A stretch of 34,589 bases of DNA, taken from NCBI RefSeq assembly GCF_016765695.1, contig NZ_JAETGO010000010.1, forward strand, positions 1 to 34,589, given 5' to 3'. The position numbers and the translations under genes are program-made. Positions 20,000 through 28,711 of the stretch are shown here, piece after piece. Position 1 is the stretch's first letter. Each line of letters begins with the position of its first letter. The DNA comes from Sporosalibacterium faouarense. Its GTDB lineage: Bacteria > Bacillota > Clostridia > Tissierellales > VENL01. The notes beneath the pieces are model-generated. The model was not told the origin of the DNA, did not search any database, and saw only the letters and a list, made by a program, of their open reading frames with translations.

Positions 20000-21055
20000 T
20001 TATTCTTCTTTTTGCCTTATACTTTCTCTTCTCTTTAGTCCAATCAAACCCATTCTTATAGCACCAATAACTCCTACCGTCGTGACTATACCTAGTATAA
20101 GAGCTCCTCTTTGTGTATCTGAATCATTAATTAGGACTGCTGAAGCTCCTAAGCATACACTTATTAAATACAATATAAGAACTGTTTGCTTTTGAGTCAA
20201 ACCTTTATCTAGCAATCTATGATGAAGGTGTCCTTTATCAGCCTTCCAAGGTGGTGTCTTATTTATAAGTCTTCTACAGATAGCAAAGGTTGTATCAAAT
20301 ATAGGAATACCAAGTACTAATATAGGCACAGCTATTCCAATGGCAGCTACGCTCTTCATTACACCTTTAATAGCAAGTACCGAAAGCATGTAGCCTAAGA
20401 ACAATGCTCCTGTATCACCCATAAATATCTTTGCTGGATTAAAGTTATGTGGTAAGAATCCAAAGGCTGATCCAGCTAATATAGCTGCGATTATTGCTAT
20501 ACTAAAATATCCATTAACTGATGCAACAAATAATAACGACATAGCAGATATAGATCCAACTCCTGCAGCTAAGCCATCTAAACCATCAATAAAGTTTAAA
20601 GTATTTGTTATTCCAATAACCCAAAACAATGTTACTGGAATTGACCACATACCTAAATGAGTTAATCCATCAACTTTGTCAAAAGGATTGGAAATAAAGT
20701 CTATTTTTACATCTACTACAATCAATACACAAGCAGCTAAGATTTGAGCTAAAAATTTAGTTTTAGCAGAAAGTGGTTTAATATCATCTATAATTCCTGT
20801 TATAACTATTATTGTAGCTCCAATAATAATTCCTATAATGCTTCTATCTATATATTTCACAAACAAAAGTATGGATACAATCGTACTAATATAGATTGCT
20901 AATCCACCTAATCTTGGTATTGGCACTTTGTGAACTCTTCTTTCATCTTTAGGCACATCAATTGCACCTACCTTATTTGCAATCCACTTGACAAAAGGAG
21001 TGACTACATAAGAAATAATCAACGCGGTCAAGAAGGGCAAATAAAACTCATTCAT
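20000..21055 (-). CDS. tagO: Undecaprenyl-phosphate GlcNAc-1-phosphate transferase (TagO/WecA)
   Basis: This integral membrane enzyme moves GlcNAc-1-P from UDP-GlcNAc to undecaprenyl phosphate, the first lipid-linked step of wall teichoic acid or other glycopolymers. The 351-aa product has about ten to eleven membrane helices. Catalytic motifs are VPKDERRVHKVPIPRLGG, the acidic pair D90-D91 (IIDDIKP), NFIDGLDGLAAG (154-165), NFNPAKIFMGDTG (204-216), and HLHHRL (276-281), which marks the GlcNAc-type enzymes rather than MraY. The ATG at 21055 follows GGAGTG. It has its own sigma-A promoter and terminator, with wecB next downstream. Confidence 0.95.
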   Translation of the reverse strand: MNEFYLPFLTALIISYVVTPFVKWIANKVGAIDVPKDERRVHKVPIPRLGGLAIYISTIVSILLFVKYIDRSIIGIIIGATIIVITGIIDDIKPLSAKTKFLAQILAACVLIVVDVKIDFISNPFDKVDGLTHLGMWSIPVTLFWVIGITNTLNFIDGLDGLAAGVGSISAMSLLFVASVNGYFSIAIIAAILAGSAFGFLPHNFNPAKIFMGDTGALFLGYMLSVLAIKGVMKSVAAIGIAVPILVLGIPIFDTTFAICRRLINKTPPWKADKGHLHHRLLDKGLTQKQTVLILYLISVCLGASAVLINDSDTQRGALILGIVTTVGVIGAIRMGLIGLKRRESIRQKEE

Positions 21056-21133
21056 AATAACACTCCTTCTTTAGCTTATTAGAAATCTTTAGTATTTTTA
21101 GCATTTATTAATTACTACGAATATCTCATCTTA

Positions 21134-21162
21134 ATTTTAATTTATATAATTATGATAGTCAA
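21134..21162 (-). promoter_or_regulatory. Sigma-A promoter of tagO
   Basis: Minus strand TTGACT (21157-21162), 17-base spacer, TAAAAT (21134-21139). Each hexamer matches five of six consensus positions and spacing is ideal. The leader would be about 73 bases. Confidence 0.6.
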
Positions 21163-21309
21163 TATACTATAACATTGTGGAACTATAGAGTAACTATTCC
21201 AAATGTTGAAATTTCAAATCATAAATCCTTATATTAAAAGTATATTACAGTAAAATGTATCTAAATATTTAATTTTCATACTTTTAAACAAAAGATATTT
21301 AATCTATTG

Positions 21310-21756
21310 TTATTTATTTCCAAAATCTACGAGTTCTACACCTGCTTCTGATAATAATTTGCTCGATAACTCATCTGGGTATCCTGAAGCAAAAACAACC
21401 TTTCTTATGCCTCCATTAATAATCATTTTTGCACATAACACACAAGGATGATCTGTAACATATATAGTAGCATCTTTTATGCTCACTCCTGAATTAGCTG
21501 CATGCACTATTGCATTTTGTTCTGCATGTAATCCACGACATAATTCATGTCTTTGTCCTGAAGGTATATTCATTTTATCCCTTAAACAACCAGTCTCAGA
21601 ACAATGCTTTAATCCTGTTGGAGCTCCATTATATCCAGTAGACAATATACGCTTATCTTTTACTATCAATGCACCTACCTGTCTTCTTAAACAGGTCGAT
21701 CTCTTTTTTACAACTTGTACAATTTCCATGAAATATTCATCCCATGATGGTCTCAT
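21310..21756 (-). CDS. comEB: dCMP deaminase, ComEB type
   Basis: A cytidine/deoxycytidylate deaminase family enzyme that turns dCMP into dUMP, feeding dTMP synthesis. The 148-aa product shows the zinc site with the proton-shuttle glutamate in LHAEQNAI (H77, E79) and the cysteine pair HPCVLC (C105, C108). The extra cysteines and histidine in the segment around residues 51-75 (HCSETGC, QRHELC) suit the dCMP deaminase subfamily. Despite the name, comE competence genes are not beside it. The ATG at 21756 follows AAGGGGG. I saw no clear terminator after it. Confidence 0.94.
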   Translation of the reverse strand: MRPSWDEYFMEIVQVVKKRSTCLRRQVGALIVKDKRILSTGYNGAPTGLKHCSETGCLRDKMNIPSGQRHELCRGLHAEQNAIVHAANSGVSIKDATIYVTDHPCVLCAKMIINGGIRKVVFASGYPDELSSKLLSEAGVELVDFGNK

Positions 21757-21830
21757 CCTTATCCCCCTTCATACAATACGTAACAACTCTCTATTTTATA
21801 TGCCTATAGTCTAAATCATGTATATATATA

Positions 21831-21839
21831 AGTATACCA
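21831..21839 (-). promoter_or_regulatory. Extended -10 promoter candidate for comEB
   Basis: Minus-strand TGGTATACT matches the extended -10 form TGnTATAAT at all but one position and lies 75 bases before the comEB start. No good -35 is present at 17 bases. comEB needs its own promoter because upp ends at a terminator just upstream. Confidence 0.4.
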
Positions 21840-21943
21840 TATTTCCTATGTCTTTTTATTATGATTAAGTAATACTTTATACTTGCTTATCAGCTTTATA
21901 TTTATTCTAATAGACTCATCTATATATTAAAATTTTACTCTAT

Positions 21944-21973
21944 AAAAAATCCGCCTATAAATAGACGGATTTT
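21944..21973 (-). terminator. Rho-independent terminator after upp
   Basis: AAAATCCGCCTAT (21946-21958) and ATAGACGGATTTT (21961-21973) form a 13-bp stem with one G-U pair, followed on the minus strand by a continuing T-run. It starts 5 bases past the upp stop. Confidence 0.9.
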
Positions 21974-21977
21974 CAAA

Positions 21978-22607
21978 CTATTTTGTTCCAAATAATCTAT
22001 CTCCTGCATCTCCTAATCCAGGAACTATATATGCATGATCATTTAATTTTTCATCAATAGCACCTACGTAAATATCTACGTCTGGATGAGCATCTTGAAC
22101 AACCTTTATGCCTTCAGGCGCTGCAATTAAGCATGCTAGCTTTATAGCTGTAGCTCCTCTATCCTTTAAAAATTGAATAGCTGCTTTAGCTGAGCCTCCT
22201 GTAGCAAGCATTGGGTCAAGAACGATTAAGTCTCTTTCTTCTACATCACTTGGAAGCTTGCAGTAGTATTCTACTGGCTCTAAAGTTTCTGGATCTCTAT
22301 AAAGTCCAACGTGACCTACTTTGGCTGCTGGTAGAAGATTTAACATCCCTTCAACCATTCCAAGTCCTGCTCTAAGTATAGGTACTATTCCTAGTTTTTT
22401 TCCAGATATTACTTGTGACTTAGTTTTTTGAATTGGTGTTTCTACTTCAATCTCCTCTAATGGTAAATCTCTAGTAACCTCATATGCCATAAGCATTGAT
22501 ACTTCCTTTACCATTTCCCTAAATTCTTTAGCACCTGTGTTTATATCTCTAATAAACGTTAATTTATGCTTTATCAATGGATGATTCATTTCTGTAACTT
22601 TTCCCAT
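21978..22607 (-). CDS. upp: Uracil phosphoribosyltransferase
   Basis: The enzyme salvages uracil by joining it to PRPP to give UMP. The 209-aa product is the usual length and shows [12 protein letters not shown], the PRPP-binding loop [11 protein letters not shown] (130-140), and the C-terminal uracil-site motif [16 protein letters not shown]. The ATG at 22607 follows GGAG. It lies 42 bases behind rpiB, probably in one operon with ywlC-ywlE-rpiB; the glyA gene often found between rpiB and upp in Firmicutes is absent here. Confidence 0.98.
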   Translation of the reverse strand: MGKVTEMNHPLIKHKLTFIRDINTGAKEFREMVKEVSMLMAYEVTRDLPLEEIEVETPIQKTKSQVISGKKLGIVPILRAGLGMVEGMLNLLPAAKVGHVGLYRDPETLEPVEYYCKLPSDVEERDLIVLDPMLATGGSAKAAIQFLKDRGATAIKLACLIAAPEGIKVVQDAHPDVDIYVGAIDEKLNDHAYIVPGLGDAGDRLFGTK

Positions 22608-22649
22608 AAAAAAACTCCTTTCTCTACAAGTATTATAAATCCCGTCCTA

Positions 22650-23099
22650 TTATATCACAAATTTATTTTCTATATCAGAAATTTTATTCACTCTTCTTTC
22701 GTGTCTTCCTCCTTGGAATTCACTTTCAATCCATGTATCAACAATCTCCATAGCCAAGTCCCTGCCTAAAACTCTAGCTCCTAAAGCTAATACATTTGCG
22801 TTGTTATGCTCCTTTGACATTCTTGCAGAATAACAGTCACTACATAATGCACATCTTATACCTGGAACCTTATTTGCAGATATGGATATACCTATCCCTG
22901 TTCCACAGCAAACTATTCCCAATTCACAGGTTCCTTCCTTAACTGTTTCTGCAACCTTACGACCAAACTCAGGATAGTCAACGGATTCAGTAGAATTAGT
23001 TCCACAGTCGACATACTCTATTCCCTTTTCTTCTAGATGATTTTTTATTAGTTCCTTTAACTCATAACCACCATGATCACTTCCTAAAGCTATCTTCAT
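22650..23099 (-). CDS. rpiB: Ribose-5-phosphate isomerase B
   Basis: RpiB interconverts ribose-5-P and ribulose-5-P in the pentose phosphate pathway. The 149-aa product starts MKIALGSDHGGYELKELI, contains the catalytic loop CCGTGIGISISANK with C65 as likely base, and EHNNANVLALGARV with HERRV near the end. These residues mark RpiB rather than the related galactose-6-P isomerase subunits. The ATG at 23099 follows AAAGGAGG. The 147-base gap to ywlE carries two overlapping hairpins. Confidence 0.96.
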   Translation of the reverse strand: MKIALGSDHGGYELKELIKNHLEEKGIEYVDCGTNSTESVDYPEFGRKVAETVKEGTCELGIVCCGTGIGISISANKVPGIRCALCSDCYSARMSKEHNNANVLALGARVLGRDLAMEIVDTWIESEFQGGRHERRVNKISDIENKFVI

Positions 23100-23159
23100 A
23101 ATACGCCTCCTTTACAAATTAACTATATTTTTACAAGATTTTATTCGATCTTCGACTTA

Positions 23160-23203
23160 TTCAGTCACATTAAATAATAAAGTGATTGAATACCAGAATC
23201 ACT
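23160..23203 (-). promoter_or_regulatory. Mutually exclusive hairpins between ywlE and rpiB
   Basis: On the minus strand AGTGATT pairs with AATCACT (23197-23203 with 23181-23187, 9-base loop), followed by TTATTATTT, like a weak terminator. The same central segment can instead pair downstream with GTGACTGAA (23182-23190 with 23160-23168, 9 bp with one G-U). The two folds exclude one another, as in attenuators. Confidence 0.4.
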
Positions 23204-23246
23204 AGAATATAATCTTGAATAAAACTTTAATATGCAATTTTTTCAA

Positions 23247-23720
23247 TCAATCAGTGTTTTGTAATTTATCTAGCACTTTTTTTAATGCTTCTTTAATTTC
23301 TTTAGCTGTTTCTTCATATCTTTCTACCGTCTGACCAAATGGGTCAGTGATATCTAATAGCCCTTCATCTCCTGAATAAGCATACTCTTTTAAAGTATAT
23401 ACCTTATTTTTAGCTTCAGAATCAATATCAAGAACAAGATTTTTATGTCTCAGAGTCATAGTAAGAATCAAGTCGGTTTGCTTAATAAGTTCTTTAGTTA
23501 TCATTTTAGATTTGTGATCAGATAATTCAATTCCTCTAGCTTCCATTACCTCAACAGCCTGAGGTGATGCTCCTTGACCCTCTACAGCAAAAACTCCTGC
23601 TGAATGAACTTTTACATCTCCAAGATCATTATCTACTTCACTTATCATATCCTTAAAAAGAGCTTCTGCCATACTACTCCTACAAGTATTACCAGTACAT
23701 ACAAACAAAATATCCTTCAC
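23247..23720 (-). CDS. ywlE: Protein-arginine phosphatase YwlE
   Basis: A low-molecular-weight tyrosine-phosphatase-fold enzyme. The 157-aa product begins with the P-loop CTGNTCRSS (C8 nucleophile, R14) and has the acid D126 in ITDPFGQ. The threonine at position 12 of the loop, where tyrosine phosphatases have a bulkier residue, is the feature that lets Bacillus YwlE accept phosphoarginine. I therefore predict that it removes phosphate placed by McsB kinase, which tags proteins for ClpCP. The start is a GTG at 23720 with GGAGG 8 bases upstream. That ribosome site overlaps the end of ywlC, so the two are translationally coupled. Confidence 0.92.
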   Translation of the reverse strand: MKDILFVCTGNTCRSSMAEALFKDMISEVDNDLGDVKVHSAGVFAVEGQGASPQAVEVMEARGIELSDHKSKMITKELIKQTDLILTMTLRHKNLVLDIDSEAKNKVYTLKEYAYSGDEGLLDITDPFGQTVERYEETAKEIKEALKKVLDKLQNTD

Positions 23721-23725
23721 AAAAC

Positions 23726-24775
23726 TTACCTCCTCTTACCAGCTGCTTTTCTCATCCTATTCATAATTGCCTTACCTATTCCTATTTCATTAATACCCTC
23801 GGCAATTATTATATCTACACCTATTTCGTCAAATTTTCTTAAAACCTTAAATAGGCTTGCGGCAATAGTTTCAGGTTTATTTCTATCTCCAACTGTTATT
23901 ACAGTTCCTGAACTATATTTATTATGATTTTGTGATGTAGCCATTATACCTACTTTTTTTCCTTCATTGTGATATGTATTTGAAAGCTCTATTATACTTT
24001 GTGCTATTGATTTTACTTCTCCTTCCACCACTATCATATCGGCTTTCGGAGAGTAATGTCGGTATTTTTGTCCTGGAGACTTTGGAACAAGATTGGCTTC
24101 ACCTATGCTTAATGCAGGATCATATTCTACCTTTGGAAATACTTCCTCTAAGTCCTCTTGGGTTACCCCACCTGGTCTTAGTATTAATGGTACATCTCCA
24201 GATATATCTAATACTGTTGATTCCACCCCTATCCCAGTTGGGCCACCTTCAATAATAACATCAATTTTTCCATTTAAGTCTTCAATAACATGAAGTGAAT
24301 CTGTAGGACTCGGTCTACCTGAAGTATTTGCGCTAGGAGCTGCAATAGGTAAGTTAGCTTCTCTGATTAGTTTCAGGGAGATTTTATGATTTGGCATCCT
24401 TATGGCCACAGTAGATAATCCTCCTGTTATTTTATCAGGAACTATTTTACTTCTATTGAAAATTATAGTTAAAGGTCCTGGCCAAAACCTTTCCATTAAC
24501 TTAAAAGCTTTCTCAGGTATGTCTTCAACTAAAGAGTCTATTTGGCTTATATCAGCTATGTGAACTATTAGTGGATTATCATCTGGCCTTCCCTTTGCCA
24601 TAAAAATATTACTAACAGCTTTTTCATCCAGTGCATTTGCCCCTAGACCATAAACCGTTTCTGTAGGAAATGCCACTAATCCACCTTTTTTTAGTACATC
24701 TGCTGCAATCTTTATTTTTCCTGACTCAGGATTATTTTCATCAATTTTTATAATTTGAGTATTTTTTCTTATCAT
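23726..24775 (-). CDS. ywlC: Threonylcarbamoyl-AMP synthase (Sua5/YwlC)
   Basis: The enzyme makes threonylcarbamoyl-AMP from threonine, bicarbonate and ATP, the first step of the t6A37 modification in ANN-decoding tRNAs. The 349-aa product is the long Sua5 form. It has an N-terminal YrdC domain (about 15-205) with GGLVAFPTETVYGLGANA, KGRPDDNPLIVH and APSANTSGRPSPT, a linker with the PGQKYRHYSPKA motif, and a C-terminal Sua5 domain. The ATG at 24775 has GAAGGGA upstream. It heads the likely operon ywlC-ywlE-rpiB-upp and is divergent from the ZIP transporter. Confidence 0.96.
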   Translation of the reverse strand: MIRKNTQIIKIDENNPESGKIKIAADVLKKGGLVAFPTETVYGLGANALDEKAVSNIFMAKGRPDDNPLIVHIADISQIDSLVEDIPEKAFKLMERFWPGPLTIIFNRSKIVPDKITGGLSTVAIRMPNHKISLKLIREANLPIAAPSANTSGRPSPTDSLHVIEDLNGKIDVIIEGGPTGIGVESTVLDISGDVPLILRPGGVTQEDLEEVFPKVEYDPALSIGEANLVPKSPGQKYRHYSPKADMIVVEGEVKSIAQSIIELSNTYHNEGKKVGIMATSQNHNKYSSGTVITVGDRNKPETIAASLFKVLRKFDEIGVDIIIAEGINEIGIGKAIMNRMRKAAGKRR

Positions 24776-24849
24776 AAAAATCCCTTCTTGGTTCTTTTTT
24801 TATATTATCTACCATTTTTATGGCATTTATTTCAGACTTTCAAATATAT

Positions 24850-24878
24850 ATTATATATCAAATCAAAGATAGTTCCAA
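24850..24878 (-). promoter_or_regulatory. Sigma-A promoter of ywlC operon
   Basis: Minus strand TTGGAA (24873-24878), 17-base spacer, TATAAT (24850-24855). The -10 is perfect and the -35 matches four of six. The leader would be about 68 bases. It lies in the divergent gap shared with the ZIP transporter gene. Confidence 0.6.
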
Positions 24879-24919
24879 TTAAAAATTTGCAATATTAATG
24901 ATAATAGGAAGGTGTTACA

Positions 24920-25657
24920 ATGCAAGAAGTTTTAAGTATTACTATATTAGGCTCATTGGTAGGTATTGTTGGAACTGGCTTAGGCGGAATAATCGCTTTA
25001 AGCCTTGTTAGACCAAACAATAAATTTTTAAGTATTTTACTAGGATTTACCAGCGGTTTAATGATAGCAGTAGTTACTCTGGACCTTTTACCAGAATCAC
25101 AAAAAATTGGTGGAATTAGGATTGAGATTATAGGTATTATCCTAGGAATAATAACTGTTATTTTTATTGATAATATGCTACCTAAAAACATTACAAAGAA
25201 TGGCTTAAATAAAGAAGACTCTTTTCTAAAGGCTGGTATAATGATAGGTCTAGGCATTGCAATTCATAATCTGCCTGAAGGACTTGCTGTGGGATCAAGC
25301 TTTATTTTTACTGCTGATATGGGAATAAGAATGGCATTAGTTATATCGTTACATAATTTGCCCGAAGGAATTGCCATGGCTACTCCATTAAGAATTGGTG
25401 GCTTTCCTAAAATAAAGGTATTATTATTAACCTTAGCTTCTGGTGTTCCAACTGGCCTAGGTGCTTTTATGGGTGCTTTATTAGGTAATATTTCCGATTC
25501 ATTCATCGCACTATGTTTAGCGATTGCCGGAGGAACTATGCTTTACATTACCTGTGGTGAACTTATACCAAATGCAAAAACCCTTCACAAAGGAAGGGCT
25601 TCAACCATCGGTGTTATTATTGGATTTATTTTCGGCATGATTTTCGTAGTTAAGTAA
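24920..25657 (+). CDS. ZIP-family metal transporter
   Basis: The only plus-strand gene in the window. ZIP proteins bring zinc or other divalent metals into the cytoplasm. The 245-aa product has about eight membrane helices. The paired metal-site motifs HNLPEG occur at residues 116-121 (helix 4) and 145-150 (helix 5), which form the binuclear centre of the family. A histidine/acidic loop between helices 3 and 4 is short, as in bacterial ZIPs. It also has GELIPNA near the end. The ATG at 24920 follows GGAAGGTG. It ends 15 bases from the convergent antiporter gene. The metal cannot be named from sequence. Confidence 0.92.
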   Translation: MQEVLSITILGSLVGIVGTGLGGIIALSLVRPNNKFLSILLGFTSGLMIAVVTLDLLPESQKIGGIRIEIIGIILGIITVIFIDNMLPKNITKNGLNKEDSFLKAGIMIGLGIAIHNLPEGLAVGSSFIFTADMGIRMALVISLHNLPEGIAMATPLRIGGFPKIKVLLLTLASGVPTGLGAFMGALLGNISDSFIALCLAIAGGTMLYITCGELIPNAKTLHKGRASTIGVIIGFIFGMIFVVK

Positions 25658-25672
25658 TTGTATATATGCTTA

Positions 25673-26872
25673 TTATACTACTCCTTTTACACACTCTTCT
25701 TTTCTAGATTCTTTCTTTCCTTTATCCCCAAAGGCTAGTTTAAGTAGTGGTGGAGTTATAACCGTACTTACTAAAACCATTAAAATGACTGATGTAAATA
25801 TGTCCTTATCTATAATACCATTCTTAAGTCCAAGATTAGTTACAATAAGAGCAACCTCAGCTCTAGGTATCATACCTATACTAACTTGTAATGCTTCTCT
25901 GTTAGTAAATTTTGAAAGCTTAGCTCCTATACCACACCCTATTATCTTTCCTAGGACTGCAGCTAATATTATCGCTCCACTCAAACCCAATACTCCAAAT
26001 GCACTATTTATATTTACTTCTAACCCAATATTAATAAAGAAAATGGGCGTAAACAAAGCATAAGCAATACTTTGTATCTCATGGGAAACTCTATTTCTAT
26101 GAGGAGTTGTTGAAAACACTACCCCTGTAAAGTATGCACCAATTATTGCAGCTACACCTAGTTCTTCTGCAACAAAAGCTAAAAGAAAACAGAAAATCAA
26201 GGCTGCCGTAAGTACACGATTATCTCTACTTACTATATTCGAATATTTGGTTAGTATTTTAGAGAATATGACTCCAAAACCTATTGAAAATACAAAAAAT
26301 AAGCTTATTTTACCTAGAACAAGGAAGATACTCTCACTTTGAGTTGGACTTATCATACCAATTATTAAAGTTAGTAATATTATGCCAGCAACATCATCAA
26401 TTATTGCAGCACCTAAAATACCGATTCCCTGTCTAGTTCTTAAATGTCCAAGCTCTCTCAAAGCTTGAACTGTTATGCTAACACTTGTTGCAGTCAATAT
26501 AACACCTAAAAATAGACCCTCATTTAAAGTGGCTTCTGGTTTTGATAAAAGTACAGCTAATATTCCCAATCCAAAAGGAAAAGCCACTCCACCTAAGGCA
26601 ATTAATGTTGATGATCTACTAGACGCCTTTAAATCATCCAAATCAGTCTCTAACCCTGCAATAAACATTAAGAGAATAACTCCTATTTCTGCCATATGAG
26701 CTATTCCTTCTGTGGCCTTAATAAGATTAAAAACTGAAGGACCTAATAGTAACCCCATTACTATTTGTCCTAATACAGCTGGCTGTTTTAACTTCCTACT
26801 TATAAATCCTCCGACATTTGCAAATAGCAGTATAAGTGCTATATGCAAAAGGAAAGTTAAATCCCCTTTCAA
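25673..26872 (-). CDS. CPA2-family cation/proton antiporter
   Basis: A 399-aa membrane protein with about twelve helices of the Kef/NapA/GerN type, exchanging Na+ or K+ for H+. The N-terminus has KLKQPAVLGQIVMGLLLGPS and the discontinuous-helix region shows GAAIIDDVAGII with the acid pair D159-D160, typical of electrogenic CPA2 members. There is no C-terminal RCK/TrkA domain, so it is not a full Kef channel. The start is a TTG at 26872, with AGGGG about 9 bases upstream. It follows prfA by 36 bases and may share its transcript. If the cell uses a Na+ ATP synthase, a Na+/H+ exchanger nearby fits, but the substrate is not proved. Confidence 0.88.
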   Translation of the reverse strand: MKGDLTFLLHIALILLFANVGGFISRKLKQPAVLGQIVMGLLLGPSVFNLIKATEGIAHMAEIGVILLMFIAGLETDLDDLKASSRSSTLIALGGVAFPFGLGILAVLLSKPEATLNEGLFLGVILTATSVSITVQALRELGHLRTRQGIGILGAAIIDDVAGIILLTLIIGMISPTQSESIFLVLGKISLFFVFSIGFGVIFSKILTKYSNIVSRDNRVLTAALIFCFLLAFVAEELGVAAIIGAYFTGVVFSTTPHRNRVSHEIQSIAYALFTPIFFINIGLEVNINSAFGVLGLSGAIILAAVLGKIIGCGIGAKLSKFTNREALQVSIGMIPRAEVALIVTNLGLKNGIIDKDIFTSVILMVLVSTVITPPLLKLAFGDKGKKESRKEECVKGVV

Positions 26873-26908
26873 TTAAATCATCCCCTAGTTGTAACAGTAT
26901 TTATTTAG

Positions 26909-27979
26909 TTAGCTTTCTATCTCTTGTAACCTTTCTGCTTGATCAGTTGTAATTAATGCATCAATCATTTCATGTATATCTCCATCTAAAAATGCATCAA
27001 GCTTATATACAGTCATATTAATTCTATGGTCAGTTATTCTTCCTTGAGGGAAGTTATAAGTTCTTATCTTAGCACTTCTATCTCCCGAACCTACCTGACT
27101 CTTTCTTGCTTGAGCTATCTCTGCATTTTGCTCAGCTAGTTTTTTATCATATAATCTAGCTTTTAAGATTTTAAATGCCTTATCTTTATTCTTAAGCTGA
27201 GATTTCTCATCTTGACATGCAACTACAATTCCAGTGGGCTCATGGGTCAATCTAACTGCTGAATCAGTTGTATTAACACTTTGACCACCATTACCTGATG
27301 AACGATAAACATCCACACGAACATCATTCATATTAATGTCAATGTCGATATCGTCGGCTTCTGGCAGCACTGCCACGGTAGCTGTTGATGTATGAATTCT
27401 ACCACCCGATTCAGTAGCTGGTACCCTCTGTACTCTATGAACACCACTTTCATACTTTAACTTACTATAGGCGCCTTTACCTTTAACCATAAATATAACT
27501 TCTTTAAATCCACCAACACCCTGATTATTACAGCTCATAATATCAATCTTCCAACGCTGTTTCTCAGTAAATCTTGAGTACATTCTGAAAAGGTCACCTG
27601 CAAATATACCTGCCTCGTCTCCACCTGCACCAGCTCGAATTTCAACAATAACATTTTTATCATCATTAGGATCTTTAGGAACTAAAAGCATCTTTAACTC
27701 TTCTGTTAACTCTTCACTTTTTTGTGTTAATTCATTAACCTCTAACTTAACCATTTCTTTAAAATCGTCTTCTAGCTTATCTTGAAGCATTTCCTTAGCT
27801 TCCTCTAGTTGCTCTACTACTTCTTTATATTCTCTATATTTAACAACTATAGGTTCTATTTCAGCATGCTCTTTTACATATTTTTGCCATTCTTGAGTAT
27901 TACTTATTATTTCTGGGTCACTTATTTTGGAGTTTAAATCTTGGTACTTATCAACTAAAAATTCTAATTTTTCTAACAT
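26909..27979 (-). CDS. prfA: Peptide chain release factor 1
   Basis: RF1 recognises UAA and UAG and releases the finished peptide. The 356-aa product has normal length, the anticodon-like PxT motif (PAT, 187-189) in VQRVPATES, and the GGQ motif at 231-233 in [10 protein letters not shown], whose glutamine is methylated by PrmC. The PxT form marks RF1, not RF2. The ATG at 27979 follows GAGGTGAAG. In related genomes prmC and prfA are neighbours; here two chrA genes separate them. Confidence 0.98.
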   Translation of the reverse strand: MLEKLEFLVDKYQDLNSKISDPEIISNTQEWQKYVKEHAEIEPIVVKYREYKEVVEQLEEAKEMLQDKLEDDFKEMVKLEVNELTQKSEELTEELKMLLVPKDPNDDKNVIVEIRAGAGGDEAGIFAGDLFRMYSRFTEKQRWKIDIMSCNNQGVGGFKEVIFMVKGKGAYSKLKYESGVHRVQRVPATESGGRIHTSTATVAVLPEADDIDIDINMNDVRVDVYRSSGNGGQSVNTTDSAVRLTHEPTGIVVACQDEKSQLKNKDKAFKILKARLYDKKLAEQNAEIAQARKSQVGSGDRSAKIRTYNFPQGRITDHRINMTVYKLDAFLDGDIHEMIDALITTDQAERLQEIES

Positions 27980-28069
27980 AATTTCTTCACCTCAATTTAT
28001 TTGAATTGCTAACTAATAATTATATCATAATAGTTCTTTTTTGAATAGATATACTAAAATTTTACATAT

Positions 28070-28591
28070 TTAATAAACTAATACCCCAACTAATCCAGCT
28101 CCGACTATGGCTAATATAGGATGTAGTTTTTTGACTCCAACTACATAAAAAACTCCCAAAGCTATTATAACACTTTTTATATCTATAAATGTATCTTTTC
28201 CAACAAAGAATGCGGCAGATGCTATTAATCCTAATACCACAGGACGAATCCCCTTAAATGCCCATTCAACATATTTTGAATTTTTAAACTTATTTAAAAA
28301 ATGTGCTATGGTTAGTACAATTATCAAAGACGGAAGTATTACAGCAGTAGTTGCCGTGAATGCACCTACAAAACCATCTAATTTATAGCCTAAAAAAGTT
28401 GCACTGTTTATTGCTATAGGTCCTGGTGTCATCTGAGCTATAGCTAAAACGTTAACAAATTCCTTACCCGATAGCCATTGATGATTTTGAATGATTTCAT
28501 CCTGCAGTATTGGTAACATGGCATATCCACCACCGAAACTAAATGCTCCTATCTTAAAAAAAGATAGAAAAATATTTATAAGAATATCCAC
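28070..28591 (-). CDS. Chromate transporter half-size protein (ChrA, second of pair)
   Basis: A 173-aa membrane protein with a single CHR domain (about six helices). The motif FFKIGAFSFGGGYAMLPIL near the N-terminus and IAQMTPGPIAINSATFLGYK are CHR signatures. Half-size ChrA proteins occur as tandem pairs and probably work as heterodimers; the pair may export chromate or act on another oxyanion. The start is a GTG at 28591 with GGAGG 9 bases upstream. It is 120 bases behind its partner, with a long inverted repeat between them. Confidence 0.9.
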   Translation of the reverse strand: MDILINIFLSFFKIGAFSFGGGYAMLPILQDEIIQNHQWLSGKEFVNVLAIAQMTPGPIAINSATFLGYKLDGFVGAFTATTAVILPSLIIVLTIAHFLNKFKNSKYVEWAFKGIRPVVLGLIASAAFFVGKDTFIDIKSVIIALGVFYVVGVKKLHPILAIVGAGLVGVLVY

Positions 28592-28627
28592 TGTCTATTT
28601 CCTCCTTAGTAAAATCCACAGTTACTT

Positions 28628-28691
28628 GAGGAAATTACATATTAGAATTTTATGCAAAAATATATCCAATTTGTAAATATGCAATTTCCTC
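28628..28691. repeat. 16-bp inverted repeat between the chrA genes
   Basis: GAGGAAATTACATATT (28628-28643) and AATATGCAATTTCCTC (28676-28691) are reverse complements with one mismatch, separated by 32 AT-rich bases. No T-run follows on the minus strand. It could be a hairpin in the mRNA, an operator, or a small intergenic repeat. Confidence 0.6.
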
Positions 28692-28711
28692 ACTTATGTA
28701 TATATTTCTAA

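Noticed and set aside
24895-25257. Minus-strand ORF of 120 codons
   Set aside because: It is antisense to the ZIP transporter, has no ribosome site, and its composition mirrors the real gene.
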